Shown in pieces: positions 21,942 through 34,074 of a stretch of DNA of 64,000 nucleotides (its first letter is position 1; each line of letters begins with the position of its first letter). The DNA is taken from NCBI RefSeq assembly GCF_030161895.1, contig NZ_BSVB01000001.1:1-64000 (forward strand), written 5' to 3'. Origin of the DNA: Pseudolysinimonas kribbensis. GTDB taxonomy: Bacteria > Actinomycetota > Actinomycetes > Actinomycetales > Microbacteriaceae. The translations under genes and the position numbers were made by a program. Below the pieces are notes generated by a model, which saw nothing but the letters and a program-made list of their open reading frames with translations, was not told the DNA's origin and did no database searches.

Positions 21942-22237
21942 CGCATGTCCTCGTGCTGGCCGCCGGCGCCCGCGCCCGACCCCACCGGCACGATCCCGCC
22001 GGGTCGCTCCACAGCGGCAGCGCGGTCGGTGTGCACGTTGTTCGCGATGACCACCGCGAAGTAGGGCAACGCCGCGGCCGCGATCGCGGGGATGAGGCGC
22101 CACCAGCCCGGGACGAACAGCACCGCGATCAGGCAGATCACCCGGACGGTCATCGCCACCGCGTACTTGATCATCCGCATGTGCCGCTCGTGATCCGGCG
22201 ACGGCGGCAGCTCGGTGATCGAGACGGTCTTGGCCAT
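21938..22237 (-). CDS. DUF3099 membrane protein
   Basis: Intact, 99 residues, with two membrane helices (about residues 29-70) and the ITELPPSPDHER N-terminal motif typical of DUF3099 proteins of actinobacteria. Function unknown. First gene of a three-gene unit ending with SURF1. Divergent from fabG; the gap contains a double-hairpin element. Confidence 0.85.
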   Translation of the reverse strand: MAKTVSITELPPSPDHERHMRMIKYAVAMTVRVICLIAVLFVPGWWRLIPAIAAAALPYFAVVIANNVHTDRAAAVERPGGIVPVGSGAGAGGQHEDMR

Positions 22238-22268
22238 GGGCTTGAGCGTTAGCCTACGCTCGCGCGCT

Positions 22269-22342
22269 GGAGCTCAGAGCGGAGGTCCTTTCGGACCTCC
22301 GCCGCGACGCCAGCGCCGACGGCCGTCTCGGCCGTCGGTTCC
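22269..22342 (+). repeat. Double-hairpin dispersed element, copy A
   Basis: Starts GGAGCTCAGAGC. Hairpin 1: GCGGAGGTCC-TTTC-GGACCTCCGC (22279-22302). A CGCGACGCCAGCGC-like linker follows. Hairpin 2: CGACGGCC-GTCTC-GGCCGTCG (22317-22337). Related copies at 48150 and 51014 keep the loops while the stems vary with compensation. Sits between divergent DUF3099 and fabG, next to the fabG promoter. Confidence 0.88.
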
Positions 22343-22375
22343 GGGCCGGGTTCCTCGGCTCTAGGCTGGCTCACC

Positions 22376-23086
22376 GTGACCACACCTCGCACCGTGCTCG
22401 TGACCGGCGGCAACCGTGGTATCGGCCGCGCCATCGCGGCGGAGTTCGTCGCCCAGGGTCACCGCGTCGCGGTGACTGCGCGCTCCGGCGAGGGTCCGGA
22501 GGGTGCACTCACCGTTCGCGCCGACGTCACCGACGGCGCATCCCTGGATGCCGCGTTCGCCGAGGTGGAGAAGCAGCTCGGCCCCGTCGAGGTGGTCGTC
22601 GCCAATGCCGGCATCACCCGGGACACGCTCGTGCTGCGGATGAGCGACGAGGACTTCGACACGGTCGTCGACACCAACCTCGGCGGCGCGTTCCGCGTCG
22701 TCAAGCGCGCCTCGAAGGGCATGCTCAAGGCGCGGTTCGGGCGGGTGATCCTGATCTCGAGCATCGTCGGCCTGTACGGCAGCCCCGGCCAGGTCAACTA
22801 CGCCTCGTCGAAGGCCGCCCTCGTCGGCATGGCGCGTTCGCTCACCCGCGAACTCGGGGCGCGCGGCATCACGGCGAACGTGGTGGCGCCCGGCTTCATC
22901 GAGAGCGACATGACCGCCGAGCTTCCCGCGGATCAGCAGGCGGAGTACATCAAGACCGTGCCGGCCGGACGGCCCGGACGCGCCGAGGAGGTCGCGAAGG
23001 CGGTCGCCTGGCTCGCGTCCGACGACGCCGGCTACATCTCCGGAGCCGTCATCCCCGTCGACGGCGGCCTCGGGATGGGGCACTAG
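22376..23086 (+). CDS. fabG: 3-oxoacyl-ACP reductase-like short-chain dehydrogenase
   Basis: Intact 236-residue Rossmann protein. It has GGNRGIG (cofactor loop), NAGIT, the catalytic Ser of ISSIVG, YASSK (Tyr and Lys) and the C-terminal GYISGAVIPVDGG. It most resembles FabG, the NADPH-dependent ketoreductase of fatty-acid synthesis. TAGGCT is 8 nt before GTG 22376, suggesting leaderless expression. No other fab genes are nearby, so the exact substrate is an inference. Confidence 0.88.
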   Translation: MTTPRTVLVTGGNRGIGRAIAAEFVAQGHRVAVTARSGEGPEGALTVRADVTDGASLDAAFAEVEKQLGPVEVVVANAGITRDTLVLRMSDEDFDTVVDTNLGGAFRVVKRASKGMLKARFGRVILISSIVGLYGSPGQVNYASSKAALVGMARSLTRELGARGITANVVAPGFIESDMTAELPADQQAEYIKTVPAGRPGRAEEVAKAVAWLASDDAGYISGAVIPVDGGLGMGH

Positions 23087-24173
23087 CCCGACGTCGCCGG
23101 CGCCGCGTGCCAGGCCTGCACCGTGACCGAGGTGCCCTGCACGACGTCGAAGGCGCCCGACGGGATGCTCAGCTCGCGCCCGCCCGCGTCGATCCGGAGC
23201 ACCAGCTCGCGCGCGAGGGTCGGATCACCGGATCCGGCGCCGGCATCCCATCCGATGGTCGCGAGGGCGGTCGCGTCGGGCGCCAGAGTGACCGGCGTCG
23301 CGCCCGGGTCGGGGTCCATGAACGAGCGGCCCGGCGCCACGGAGGCCGCGACCGCACGGCCCCGCGCGTCCCGGAAGCCGACGGCCGGATAGCCGTCGAG
23401 GGTGCACGTCGCGGTGGAGGAGTTGCGGATCTCGATCGCGAAGTGCCGGTGCCCGAGCGCAGCGTCGCCCCCGTGGACGCGAGCACGAGTGCGTCCGGCG
23501 GGCAGGTCGTCGACGCGAGGGCATAGACGTTATGGGGCAGCGGTGCCGGGGAGAAGGTGACGGGCGGAGACGGCGTGGGGGAGGGCGTGGCCGGCGGCGA
23601 GGCGGCGGCGTCGAGCGCGGCGAAACGCAACGGCCCGCCGACCCCGGCGGCGACCCCCGTGACGAGGGCGGCGACGAGAGCGACGGCCCCCGTCGCGATC
23701 CCGGCCGCCCGCAGCGGACCGCGGTCGCGCGACCACCCGGCGACGAGGGCGGGCGCCCATCCGAGCACCAGCCCCCACGCCTGCGTGCCGAGATCGCGGG
23801 CCACGTCGGCGGCGGGATAGGACACGCCGAGTCGCGGCGTCTCGCCGATGATCGTTCCGACGCCCATGACCGCACCGACGATCAGGGACCCGACCGCGGC
23901 GGCCAGCCAGACGACCGGCAGGCGCGCACCGCCGCGGGTCAGCAGGGCGGCGCCGGCGATCAGCGCGCCCAGCAGCACCGCCCCGGCTCCCACCGTGATC
24001 TGCGGCCAGGGCACCGGCAGCTCGCCGATCCGCGCCAGCGGACCGGGCACGATGACCTGCTCGAGCCAGCCGAGCGGCCGGGCGCCGATCGGCACGGTGC
24101 CGAGAAGCGCGGTCGCCACCCAGAGGACCGCCGTCAGCACGCCCGCGGCGATCGCCCGTCCGACGGTGATCAC
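23083..24173 (-). CDS. Membrane protein with C-terminal DUF4232 domain, one frame break
   Basis: 363 residues after adding a G near 23472 (GGGGG). About five membrane segments (residues 8-185), a Pro/Ser/Thr linker, then an extracytoplasmic DUF4232 domain (FAIEIRNSSTATCTLDGYP, RELSIPSGAF). Function unknown; DUF4232 is common in secreted actinobacterial proteins. Its 3' end overlaps the fabG stop. Confidence 0.78.
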
Positions 24174-24183
24174 GTGCGGCCCA

Positions 24184-24818
24184 TCAGCGCAGCCCCATCA
24201 GCGGCAGCAGCCGCGAGAGGTCGCGGTCGTCGAGCAGCACGTCGGCGACGTCGCGCACCGGCGCCTTCGCATCGAACCCGATCGACAGGCCGCACAGCGC
24301 CATCATCGGCAGGTCGTTGGCGCCGTCGCCGACCGCGAGAGTCTGATGCAACGGGATGCCCGCCGCGCCCGCCCACTCGCGCAAAGCGTCGGCCTTGGCG
24401 GTGGCATCCACGATGGGCGGGATCACCCCACCCGTCAGGCGGCCGCCCGCGACCTCGAGTCGGTTGGCCCGCCAGTGGTCGAGCCCGAGCCGGGCTGCGA
24501 GCGGATCGATGACCTCGTGAAATCCCCGGAGACCACGGCGACGAGGCCGCCGGCGCCCTGCACGGCCGCGATGAGCTCCGGAACCCCGCCGGTCACGCGC
24601 ACCCGTGAGGCCACCCGGTCGATCGCGGCCTCCTCGAGTCCGGCGAGCGTCGCGACCCGTTGCCGCAGCGAGTCGGCGAAGTCGAGCTCCCCGTTCATCG
24701 CGCGGAAGGTCACGTCGGCGACGGCATCCAGCGAGCCGGCCTCCTCGGCGAGCAGCTCGATGACCTCGTCCTCGATCAGCGTGGAGTCGACGTCGAGGAC
24801 GACGAGGAAGCGCGACAT
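24184..24818 (-). CDS. serB: Phosphoserine phosphatase, one frame break
   Basis: HAD-family enzyme, 211 residues once a G is added near 24523 (GGGG, giving SGGFHEVI). Motif I is DVDSTLI, motif II VVSG, motif III K in DATAKAD, motif IV GDGANDLPM. It removes phosphate from phosphoserine, the last step of serine synthesis. Length and motif order match SerB. Convergent or tandem neighbours suggest no operon role. Confidence 0.92.
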
Positions 24819-24843
24819 GCGTTCCTCTCGTAGTCGGGACGGG

Positions 24844-26081
24844 CTACTCGACCAGGATGCCCTTGCCGACGACCGTGATGCCGCTCTGGGTGACGGTGAA
24901 GCCGCGCGCGAGATCCGCCTCGCGATCCACGCCGACGGTCGCCCCGGGGCTCACCACGACGCCCTTGTCGAGGATAGCGCGACGCACGATCGCGCCCTCG
25001 CCGATCTGGGAGCGCTCGAACACGACGGTGTCCGTCACGACCGCCCCCGACTCGATCGACACCCAGGTGCCGAGCACGGAGCGCTCGAGGTGGGCTCCGG
25101 AGACGACGCAGCCGAGCGAGACGATCGAGTCGATGACCTCGCCGAGCGCGCCCCGGCTGTCCCGCACGAACTTGGCCGGCGGCGAGTTGAGCTGCGACGA
25201 GAAGATCGGCCACTGCTCGTTGTAGAGGTTGAAGATCGGCAGTGCCGAGATCAGGTCCTGATGGGCGTCGAAGAACGAGTCGATGGTGCCGACGTCGCGC
25301 CAGTAGAAGCGATCGCGCACCGTCGATCCCGGTACCTCGTTGCGGTTGAGGTCGTACACCCCGCGTCGCCGCGCTGCACGAAATCGGGGATGATGTCGCC
25401 GCCCATGTCGTGGTTCGAGTCGGCGCGCAGCCCGTCTCTCTGCACCGCGTCGATGAGCACGTCGGCGTCGAAGACGTAGTTGCCCATGGAGGCGAGGACC
25501 TGATCGGCTGCGTCGGGGAGGCCCACCGGGTCCTCCGGCTTCTCGAGGAACGCGCGGATGTGATCCGGCCGCGTCGGGTCGACGTCGATCACCCCGAACT
25601 GGTTCGCGAGCTCGATCGGCTGGCGGATCGCCGCCACCGTCACGCCGCTGCCCGACTCGACGTGCGCCTCGATCATCTGGCTGAAGTCCATGCGGTACAC
25701 GTGATCCGCGCCGACGACCACGACGATGTCGGGCTTCTCGTCGCGCAGCAGGTTGAGGCTCTGCAGGATCGCGTCGGCCGACCCGGAGAACCAGCGCTTG
25801 CCCAGTCGCTGCTGCGCGGGCACGGAGGCGACGTAGGCGCCGAGCATCGGGGGCAGTCGCCAGGTCGTCGAGACGTGGCGGTCGAGCGAATGCGACTTGT
25901 ACTGGGTCAGCACGACGATCTGCCGCAGCCCCGAGTTGACGAGGTTGGAGAGGGCGAAGTCGATGAGACGGTAGCCCCCGCCGAACGGGACCGCGGGCTT
26001 GGCCCGGTCGGCCGTCAACGGCATCAGGCGCTTGCCCTCGCCGCCGGCGAGAACGATCCCGAAGATCTTCTTCGACGCCAC
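24844..26081 (-). CDS. glgC: Glucose-1-phosphate adenylyltransferase, one frame break
   Basis: Makes ADP-glucose for glycogen. N-terminal nucleotide site [11 protein letters not shown], then [22 protein letters not shown] and a left-handed beta-helix C-terminus ([26 protein letters not shown]). A G is missing near 25365 (GGGG, restoring DAGVYDLN); repaired length is 412, normal. The GTG start is 32 bp from the divergent glgA start, so both promoters overlap in that gap. Confidence 0.95.
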
Positions 26082-26113
26082 GACCCCACAGTAAGGCCGG
26101 ATACCCTTCCCAG

Positions 26114-27318
26114 GTGCGCGTCGATGTCCTCACCCGTGAATATCCACCGGAGGTTTACGGCGGAGCCGGCGTGCACGTCGCCGAGCTGGTGCGCGCTCTC
26201 CGACTCGACATCGATACGGTCGTGCGCTGCTTCGGCGCGCCGCGCGACGAGCCGCACACCTACGCCTACCTGGTGCCGCCGCAGCTGATCGGTGCCAACC
26301 CGGCGCTCGCGACGCTCGGCATCGACCTCCAGATGGCCCAGGATGCCGGCGACGCCGACCTCGTGCATTCGCACACCTGGTACGCGAACTCCGCGGGGCG
26401 CATCGCGCAGCTGCTGCACGGCATCCCGCATGTCGTCACCGCGCACAGCCTCGAGCCGCTGCGGCCGTGGAAGGCGGAGCAGCTCGGAGGCGGTTACCGG
26501 GTGTCGAGCTGGATCGAGCGCGGCGCGTTCGACGCGGCCGACGCCGTGATCGCGGTGAGCGCGGGCATGCGCGGCGACATCCTGCGCAGCTACCCCGAGG
26601 TGGACCCGGCCCGCGTGCGCGTCGTGCACAACGGCGTCGACCCGCAGCTCTGGCACCGCGATGAGGATCCCGAGGCGGCACGCGCTCTGGGGCTCGATCC
26701 CGATCGCCCGAGCGTCCTGTTCGTCGGGCGCATCACCCGTCAGAAGGGCCTGCCCTATCTGCTCCGCGCCGCGCGCAGCCTGCCGCCCGAGGTGCAGCTC
26801 GTGCTGTGCGCGGGTGCCCCCGACACGCCGGAGATCCTCGCCGAGGTGACCGCGGGGGTCGAGGCGCTGCAGGCGGAACGCACCGGCGTGGTGTGGATCG
26901 ACCGGATGCTGCAGCGCCGCGAGCTGGCCGTGCTGCACTCCGCGGCGACGACGTTCGTGTGCCCCTCGATCTACGAGCCGCTGGGCATCGTGAATCTCGA
27001 GGCGATGGCGTGCGGCGCCCCCGTGGTGGGCACCGCCACCGGGGGATCCCCGAGGTGGTGGACGACGGCGTCACCGGCCGGCTGGTGCCCATCGAGCAGG
27101 CCGATGACGGCAGCGGCACACCGCTGGACCCCGACCGCTTCGTCGCGGACCTCGCGACCGCACTCACCGAGGTCGTGGCCGACCCGGCGTCGGCGCGGCG
27201 CATGGGCGAGGCCGGCCGGCGGCGCGTCGAGTCGGAGTTCAGCTGGACGACCATCGCCGAGCGCACCCGTGCGATCTACGACGAGGTGCTCGGAGCCGGG
27301 GCGACCACCACCGCTTAG
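26114..27318 (+). CDS. glgA: Glycogen synthase (GT4 type), one frame break
   Basis: Transfers glucose from ADP-glucose. GT4 hallmarks are [33 protein letters not shown] and the [14 protein letters not shown] donor site. A G is missing near 27045 (GGGGG; restores [14 protein letters not shown]); repaired length is 401, as in actinobacterial GlgA/GlgM proteins, so maltose-1-phosphate synthesis is a possible alternative. TACCCT 6 nt before GTG 26114 suggests leaderless expression. Confidence 0.9.
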
Positions 27319-27329
27319 GCTGGCTGATC

Positions 27330-28117
27330 ATGCCCCCGTGCTCGGCCTCCACGATCTCACCGTCGTCCGCGACGGCAAGTCCATCCTCGACGACGTGTCG
27401 TGGGAGGTGGAGCCGGATCAGCGCTGGGTCGTGCTCGGCCCGAACGGCGCGGGCAAGACCACGCTGCTGCAGATCGTGTCGGCGAACGTGCACCCGAGCT
27501 CCGGCTCCGCGACGATCCTCGGCGAGACGCTCGGCCGGGTCGACGTGTTCGACCTGCGGCCGCGGATCGGGTTCGCCTCGACGGCGCTCGCCCGACGCAT
27601 CCCGGCGAACGAGGCGGTGCTGGATGTCGTGATGACGGCGGCCTATTCGGTGACCGGGCGGTGGAACGAGGAGTACGACGACGTCGACCTGCGCCGGGCG
27701 CGCCGCGTGCTCGCCGAGTGGCGGCTCGAGCACCTCGAGGGGCGTCTGTTCGGCACGCTCAGCGATGGCGAGCAGAAGCGGGTGCAGATCGCCCGCTCCG
27801 TGATGACGGATCCCGAGCTGCTGCTGCTCGACGAGCCGGCGGCCTCGCTCGACCTCGGAGCGCGCGAGGAGCTGCTGCAGCTGCTCGGCGCCTATGCCAC
27901 GGCCCCGCAGAGCCCCGCCATGATCATGGTCACCCACCACGTCGAGGAGATCCCGCCCGGTTTCACGCACGCGCTGCTGCTGGCCGACGGCCGCATCCGC
28001 GCCGCCGGTCCGATCGCCGAGATCCTCACCGAGGAGCACCTGAGCGAGGCATTCGGCGTCCCGCTCGTCGTCGCGACGAGCGAGGACGGCCGCTTCTCGG
28101 CTCGCGCCCGCTCGTAG
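27330..28117 (+). CDS. ABC transporter ATP-binding protein, frame break next to start
   Basis: Single ATPase cassette: GPNGAGKTT, LSDGEQKRVQIARS, LLLLDEPAASLD and the switch His in MVTHH. It resembles ModF/YfeX-type ATPases with no adjacent permease, so the substrate is unknown. ATG 27330 with TAGGCT 8 nt upstream is the natural start, but a C is missing at 27333-27337 (CCCCC); adding it gives MPPVLGLHDLTV and 262 residues. Otherwise GTG 27338 would be the start. It starts 12 bp after glgA. Confidence 0.85.
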
Positions 28118-28177
28118 TAGACTCATCCTTCGGCCGTTCGGCCCGTACGCTTTCCATCTCCATCCCGAGGTATCGCC

Positions 28178-28426
28178 ATGAAGTCCGAGATCCACCCCGA
28201 GTACGCTCCGGTCGTCTTCCGCGACCTGGCCAGCGGTGAGACGTTCCTCACCCGCTCGACCGTCACGAGCGAGAAGACCATCGAGCTGGACGGCGAGACC
28301 TACCCGGTCATCGACGTCGAGATCTCGTCGGCGTCGCACCCGTTCTACACGGGCAAGCAGCGCATCCTCGACAGCGCCGGCCGCGTCGAGAAGTTCAACT
28401 CGCGTTACAAGGGCTTCGGCAAGTAA
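28178..28426 (+). CDS. rpmE2: Ribosomal protein L31 type B
   Basis: Intact 82-residue L31. The [19 protein letters not shown] opening and the [10 protein letters not shown]-type segment are classic. It lacks the zinc-binding Cys motif, which defines the type B form often used when zinc is scarce. The 60-bp leader shows no Zur box I could recognise. Not in an obvious operon. Confidence 0.96.
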   Translation: MKSEIHPEYAPVVFRDLASGETFLTRSTVTSEKTIELDGETYPVIDVEISSASHPFYTGKQRILDSAGRVEKFNSRYKGFGK

Positions 28427-28463
28427 CCGCCCGCGCCGGGCTCCGCGCCTGGCGCCCCGCCGA

Positions 28464-29843
28464 TCAGAACAGCGCCCCGTCGGACGACGTGCGGCGCTGT
28501 TCCCATAGCGGAAGCAGTTCGTCGCGGGTGAGCGGAGCGAGCGGCAGGTCCGTGTCGAGCGACGTGATCCAGCGCAGCTCCTCGATCTCGCCGTGCGGCT
28601 GGAGCCCGTCGGCCGCCGCGACCGCGAAGACCGCGGCCGATACGATCGTGTCGGACTCGTGGGCCGCCGGTGCGCGGAAGATGCCGAGGTACTCCGCCTG
28701 ATCGGCGTCGAGCTCGAGCTCGAGCTCCTCGCGCAGCTCACGGGTCAGCGCCTCGAGAGCCGACTCGCCCGGCTCGACCTTGCCGCCGGCCTGCATGAAC
28801 AGCTCGGTGCCGCGCTTGCGCACGACGAGCGCCCGCCCGGCCGGATCCGTCACGATCGCGGCCGCGACGCGCAGCACCGTCGTCACCGCCGGTGCGGGAG
28901 TGGACTCGACCTCGACCTCGACCTCCGTGATGCTGATCGACTCGACCAGCGTCGTCAGCGGTACCTCGGGTGCTCGCCGAAGGTCCTCGGCCTGCGGTCC
29001 GACGCCGGGGGCGCCGCGGAGCTCGTCCGCCACGGTCGGCGCCGCGAGCCGTCGCTGATCGAACTCCGAGAAGTCGACGATGGGCACCCGTCCGGGCTGG
29101 GGCGGCAGCGGGGGCAGCGGCTGCGTGTCGACGAAGGTGTTCGGATGCCCGACCGGTCGCACGGGCCAGGAGCGGTCGCCGACGTAGCCTTCGCGCCCCG
29201 GCTTGGTGCGCACGTACTCCTCGAAGTTCTGCTGCTGGTCGGCGAACCAGATCTCCTGCCGACCGTGCAGGTCACCCGCGCTCACGCCGAGGTCGTCGGG
29301 GTAGGCGCGGGCGATCGCCTGCGCCACCCGTCCGGCGCAGATCGCGTCGGCACCGGCGTCGTGCGCGCCGTCGAGCTCCACCCCGTAGAACTCGGCGGTG
29401 ACCTCGAGCGTGCGCTTGCCGCGGCGGTAGCGGTCGACGGCCTTGTCGATGACGAGCGGGTCGACGACCGGCTGCGGGTGCTCGACCGGCTCGATCGCGT
29501 GCCGCCGGCACTCCCGATCGAGGAGCGTGAGGTCGTACGGCGCGTTGTAGACGGTCAACGGGATGCCCTGCGAGAACAGCACGCGCAGCGTCTGCGCGAT
29601 CTCCGCGATCGCCGCCCCGGCGGGCCGGCCCTCCGCCCGCACGCGCTCGGTGGTGATGCCGTGCACGGCGCTCGCGCCCTCCGGGACCTCGACGCCCGGA
29701 TCGACGAGCCAGTCCCAGCGCGCCGTCACCCGGCCCTCGGAATCGAGCACCGCGATGCACGCCGAGACGATGCGCGCGACGTCCGTGTCGACGCCCGTGG
29801 TCTCCAGGTCGAAGACGCCCAGAGGACCGTCCCAGGTGCTCAC
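28464..29843 (-). CDS. Fused DnaQ-like 3'-5' exonuclease and Nudix hydrolase
   Basis: Intact 459-residue protein. Residues 1-190 form a DEDDh exonuclease: FDLETTG, HGITTERV, YNAPYDLTLL and HDAGAD supply the Asp/Glu and His. A proline-rich linker (about 230-310) leads to a Nudix domain with GGKVEPGES and RELREELELEL (about 370-395). The exonuclease part could trim DNA or RNA; the Nudix part could remove damaged nucleotides. In relatives I know these as separate genes, so the fusion deserves a check. GTG 29843 start. No frame break is needed. Confidence 0.85.
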   Translation of the reverse strand: MSTWDGPLGVFDLETTGVDTDVARIVSACIAVLDSEGRVTARWDWLVDPGVEVPEGASAVHGITTERVRAEGRPAGAAIAEIAQTLRVLFSQGIPLTVYNAPYDLTLLDRECRRHAIEPVEHPQPVVDPLVIDKAVDRYRRGKRTLEVTAEFYGVELDGAHDAGADAICAGRVAQAIARAYPDDLGVSAGDLHGRQEIWFADQQQNFEEYVRTKPGREGYVGDRSWPVRPVGHPNTFVDTQPLPPLPPQPGRVPIVDFSEFDQRRLAAPTVADELRGAPGVGPQAEDLRRAPEVPLTTLVESISITEVEVEVESTPAPAVTTVLRVAAAIVTDPAGRALVVRKRGTELFMQAGGKVEPGESALEALTRELREELELELDADQAEYLGIFRAPAAHESDTIVSAAVFAVAAADGLQPHGEIEELRWITSLDTDLPLAPLTRDELLPLWEQRRTSSDGALF

Positions 29844-29852
29844 CCGGTCAGG

Positions 29853-30167
29853 CTAGGCGGCGCCCCCGTCAGCACCGGGGAGGCGCACCGGGAAGAGCTC
29901 CGTCCGGGCGACCACCCGGTCTCGCTCGGGCGCGAGGACCGTGCGCCGGGGATCGCCGAGGAAGGCGTCCATGGCCTCCCGATCGGCGAACTCGATGATC
30001 TGGACCTCGTGCGGCGTGCCGTCGGCGCCCTCCGAGCACCCGGCTCGTGACCGCGCCGCGGTGCTCGGCGACCAGCGGCAGAACGGCATCCTCGTAGCCG
30101 TGCAGGCCGGCCGCCTCGCCCTCGACCGCCCACAGGAGGCAGCAGAGCCGGATCGTTCGATCGTCGC

Positions 30168-30171
<4 letters not shown>
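29853..30171 (-). CDS. Small ferredoxin-fold (DUF1330/EthD-like) protein, frame break
   Basis: About 105 residues. RLCCLLWAVEGE and EVQIIEFADREAMDAFL suggest a dimeric alpha/beta barrel monomer of the DUF1330 type. Function unknown. The frames need either one base removed or two added near 30040; the removal of a G (GTGCTCGGAGGG) is the only change of that sign noticed in the window. The GTG start overlaps the treS stop (GTGA), suggesting coupling. Confidence 0.6.
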
Positions 30172-31895
<1,724 letters not shown>

Positions 31896-31965
31896 GTTTC
31901 CACCCTAGGGCTGGCCCGTCGTGCCGGGGACGGCACGCCCAGCCAGCACTCATAGACTTCGCCAG

Positions 31966-32850
31966 ATGCCCGTACCCGCCCCGCACGCCGCCGAGCTGGC
32001 GGCCCTGCCGCTGCGCACCGGCGAGCTCGGGCTGCTCGGCAGCACCACCCGGTACTGGGACTACGGCCCGCTGCACGCCGCACGCACGATCGTGATCTGC
32101 CACGGGTACCGAGGCGACCACCACGGCCTCGAGCCGGTCATCGCGAAGCTGCCGGGCATCCGGATCATCGGCCCCGACCTGCCCGGCTTCGGCTCGTCGA
32201 CGCCGATGACCGACGACCGGCACACGATCGACGGCTACGCGCGCTGGTTCGCGGCGTTCGTCGACGCGCTCGGCCTGCAGGATGCCGTGGTGCTCGGGCA
32301 CTCGTTCGGGTCGATCGTCACATCGCACGCGGTGGCGGCGGGGCTGACGCCGCCGGCCCTCATCCTGGTGAACCCCATCGCCAGCGACCCGGCGAAGGTC
32401 GGCGGAGCGGGCGCGACCCGGGCCTACTACGGGCTCGCCCGGCGGCTGCCCGAGCGCATCGGTCGCGCGCTGCTCGCGGCACGGCCCATCGTGACGGTCA
32501 TGTCGCGCACCCTCGTGAAGACGCCCGACAAGGCGCTGCGGCGCTGGATCCACCAGGAGCACCACCGCTACTTCAACGGCTTCAGCGACGTGCGCACGGT
32601 CGCCGAGGGGTTCGACGCGTCGCTCAGCCGGCAGGTGGGCGACGCGGCGGCGGACGTCACCGTGCCGACCCTGCTGATCGCGGGCGCCGTCGACCACATC
32701 GCGCCCGCCGCGGGGGCCCGGCAGACCGTGCGGCGGTTCCCCGACGGGCGTCTCGTCGTGCTGCCGGGGGTGGGGCACCTCATCCACTACGAGGCCTCCG
32801 AGGGCGCCGCCACCGCGATCACCGCCTTCCTCGACGAGGTGGCGCCGTGA
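31966..32850 (+). CDS. Alpha/beta hydrolase
   Basis: Intact, 294 residues. Nucleophile elbow GHSFGS, oxyanion region CHGYRGDHHG, catalytic Asp in IAGAVDHI and His in GVGHLIHY. Substrate unknown. ATG 31966 is preceded at 9 nt by TAGACT, so probably leaderless. It lies 13 bp before the GT4 glycosyltransferase and is probably co-transcribed with it. Confidence 0.85.
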   Translation: MPVPAPHAAELAALPLRTGELGLLGSTTRYWDYGPLHAARTIVICHGYRGDHHGLEPVIAKLPGIRIIGPDLPGFGSSTPMTDDRHTIDGYARWFAAFVDALGLQDAVVLGHSFGSIVTSHAVAAGLTPPALILVNPIASDPAKVGGAGATRAYYGLARRLPERIGRALLAARPIVTVMSRTLVKTPDKALRRWIHQEHHRYFNGFSDVRTVAEGFDASLSRQVGDAAADVTVPTLLIAGAVDHIAPAAGARQTVRRFPDGRLVVLPGVGHLIHYEASEGAATAITAFLDEVAP

Positions 32851-32863
32851 GGCTGCCGCGGCG

Positions 32864-33957
32864 ATGAAGATCGTCTCCGACTGCCGCTACGTGCGGGTCG
32901 ACCACCACGACGGCATCAGCCGGTACAGCTCCCGGATCACGGCGGCGCTCGGCCGGCTCGCGGCGGCCTCGGGGCACGAGGTCACGATGCTCATCTGCGA
33001 CGAGCGCCAGTTGGCGCTGCTGCCCGACCTGCCGTGGGCGATGGGGCCGTCGCCCACCGGCCCGGGGAGCCGTGGGTCGCCCGCCGTGTCAATCGGCTCG
33101 GACCCGACGTCGTCTTCACGCCTCTGCAGACGATGGGCACGTTCGGGCGGCGCTACCGCCTGGTGAAGACCCTGCACGACCTGATCTACCACCGGCACCG
33201 GACCCCGCCGCGCGATCTGCCGGCGTTCGTCCGGCTGCTCTGGCGGATCTACCACCTCGCGTGGTGGCCGCAGCGTCTGCTGCTGGACCGCGCGGATGCG
33301 GTCGCGACCGTGTCGGCGACGACGAAGCAGCTCATCGCACAGCACCGGCTCACGCGACGTCCCGTCGTCGTCGTCGCGAACGCGGCCGATCCCGCACCGG
33401 CCGGCGCCCGGCTCGACCGGCCGGCACCGGATCCGGCCGGCGCCGGCGGCCGGGACCTCGTCTACATGGGCTCGTTCATGCCCTACAAGAACGTCGAGAC
33501 GCTCGCCCGCGCGCTGCACGAACTGCCCGGCTACCGGCTGCACCTCCTCAGCCGGATCCCGTCCGCCGCCCGCAGCCGACTCGAGGCGCTGGCACCGGCC
33601 GGCGCGCTCGTCGTGCACGACGGCACGAGCGAGGAGGAGTACCGCGCGCTGCTGCTGTCGGCGCGGGCGCTCGTGACGGCATCCCGCGACGAGGGGTTCG
33701 GGCTGCCGCTCGTGGAGGCGATGGTGCTCGGCACGCCCGTCGTCGTGAGCGACATCCCGATCTTCCGCGAGATCGGGGGAGACGCCGCGCTCTACGCACC
33801 CGCAGACGATCCCGCCGGGTTCGCCGCGGGCATCCGGCGCCTCGAGGATCCGGACGAGTGGCGCGTACGATCGGCGGCGTCGGTGCTCCAGGCCGCGCAT
33901 TTCGACTGGGACCGCTCCGCGGCCGCCCTGCTGGAGCTGATGGAGTCGCTCGCCTGA
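32864..33957 (+). CDS. GT4-type glycosyltransferase, one frame break
   Basis: 364 residues after adding a G near 33065 (GGGG; restores GPGEPWVARRVN). Two Rossmann-like halves: N-terminal FTPLQTMGTFGRRY and TLHDLIYH; C-terminal donor site with YMGSFMPYKNVE and EGFGLPLVEAM (EX7E). It likely adds a sugar to a lipid or wall polymer acceptor such as a mannosyl unit; substrate unproven. ATG 32864 start. Confidence 0.82.
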
Positions 33958-33989
33958 TCAGTCGCTCGCCTGATCCGCGACCACCGAGC

Positions 33990-34052
33990 GCCCACGTTCG
34001 CATCACGTCGGCACGGGTGACGGTGCCGGATCGATGCGAACGTGGGCGGTCG
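33990..34052. terminator. 15-bp inverted repeat between convergent genes
   Basis: CGCCCACGTTCGCAT (33990-34004) and its reverse complement ATGCGAACGTGGGCG (34034-34048) flank a loop of about 29 nt. It lies between the glycosyltransferase and the YbaK-like gene, which face each other. It could be a bidirectional terminator, but no T tract follows, so a mobile palindrome is also possible. Not related to the double-hairpin family. Confidence 0.6.
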
Positions 34053-34074
34053 AACCCGTGAGCGCGCTCGGAGC

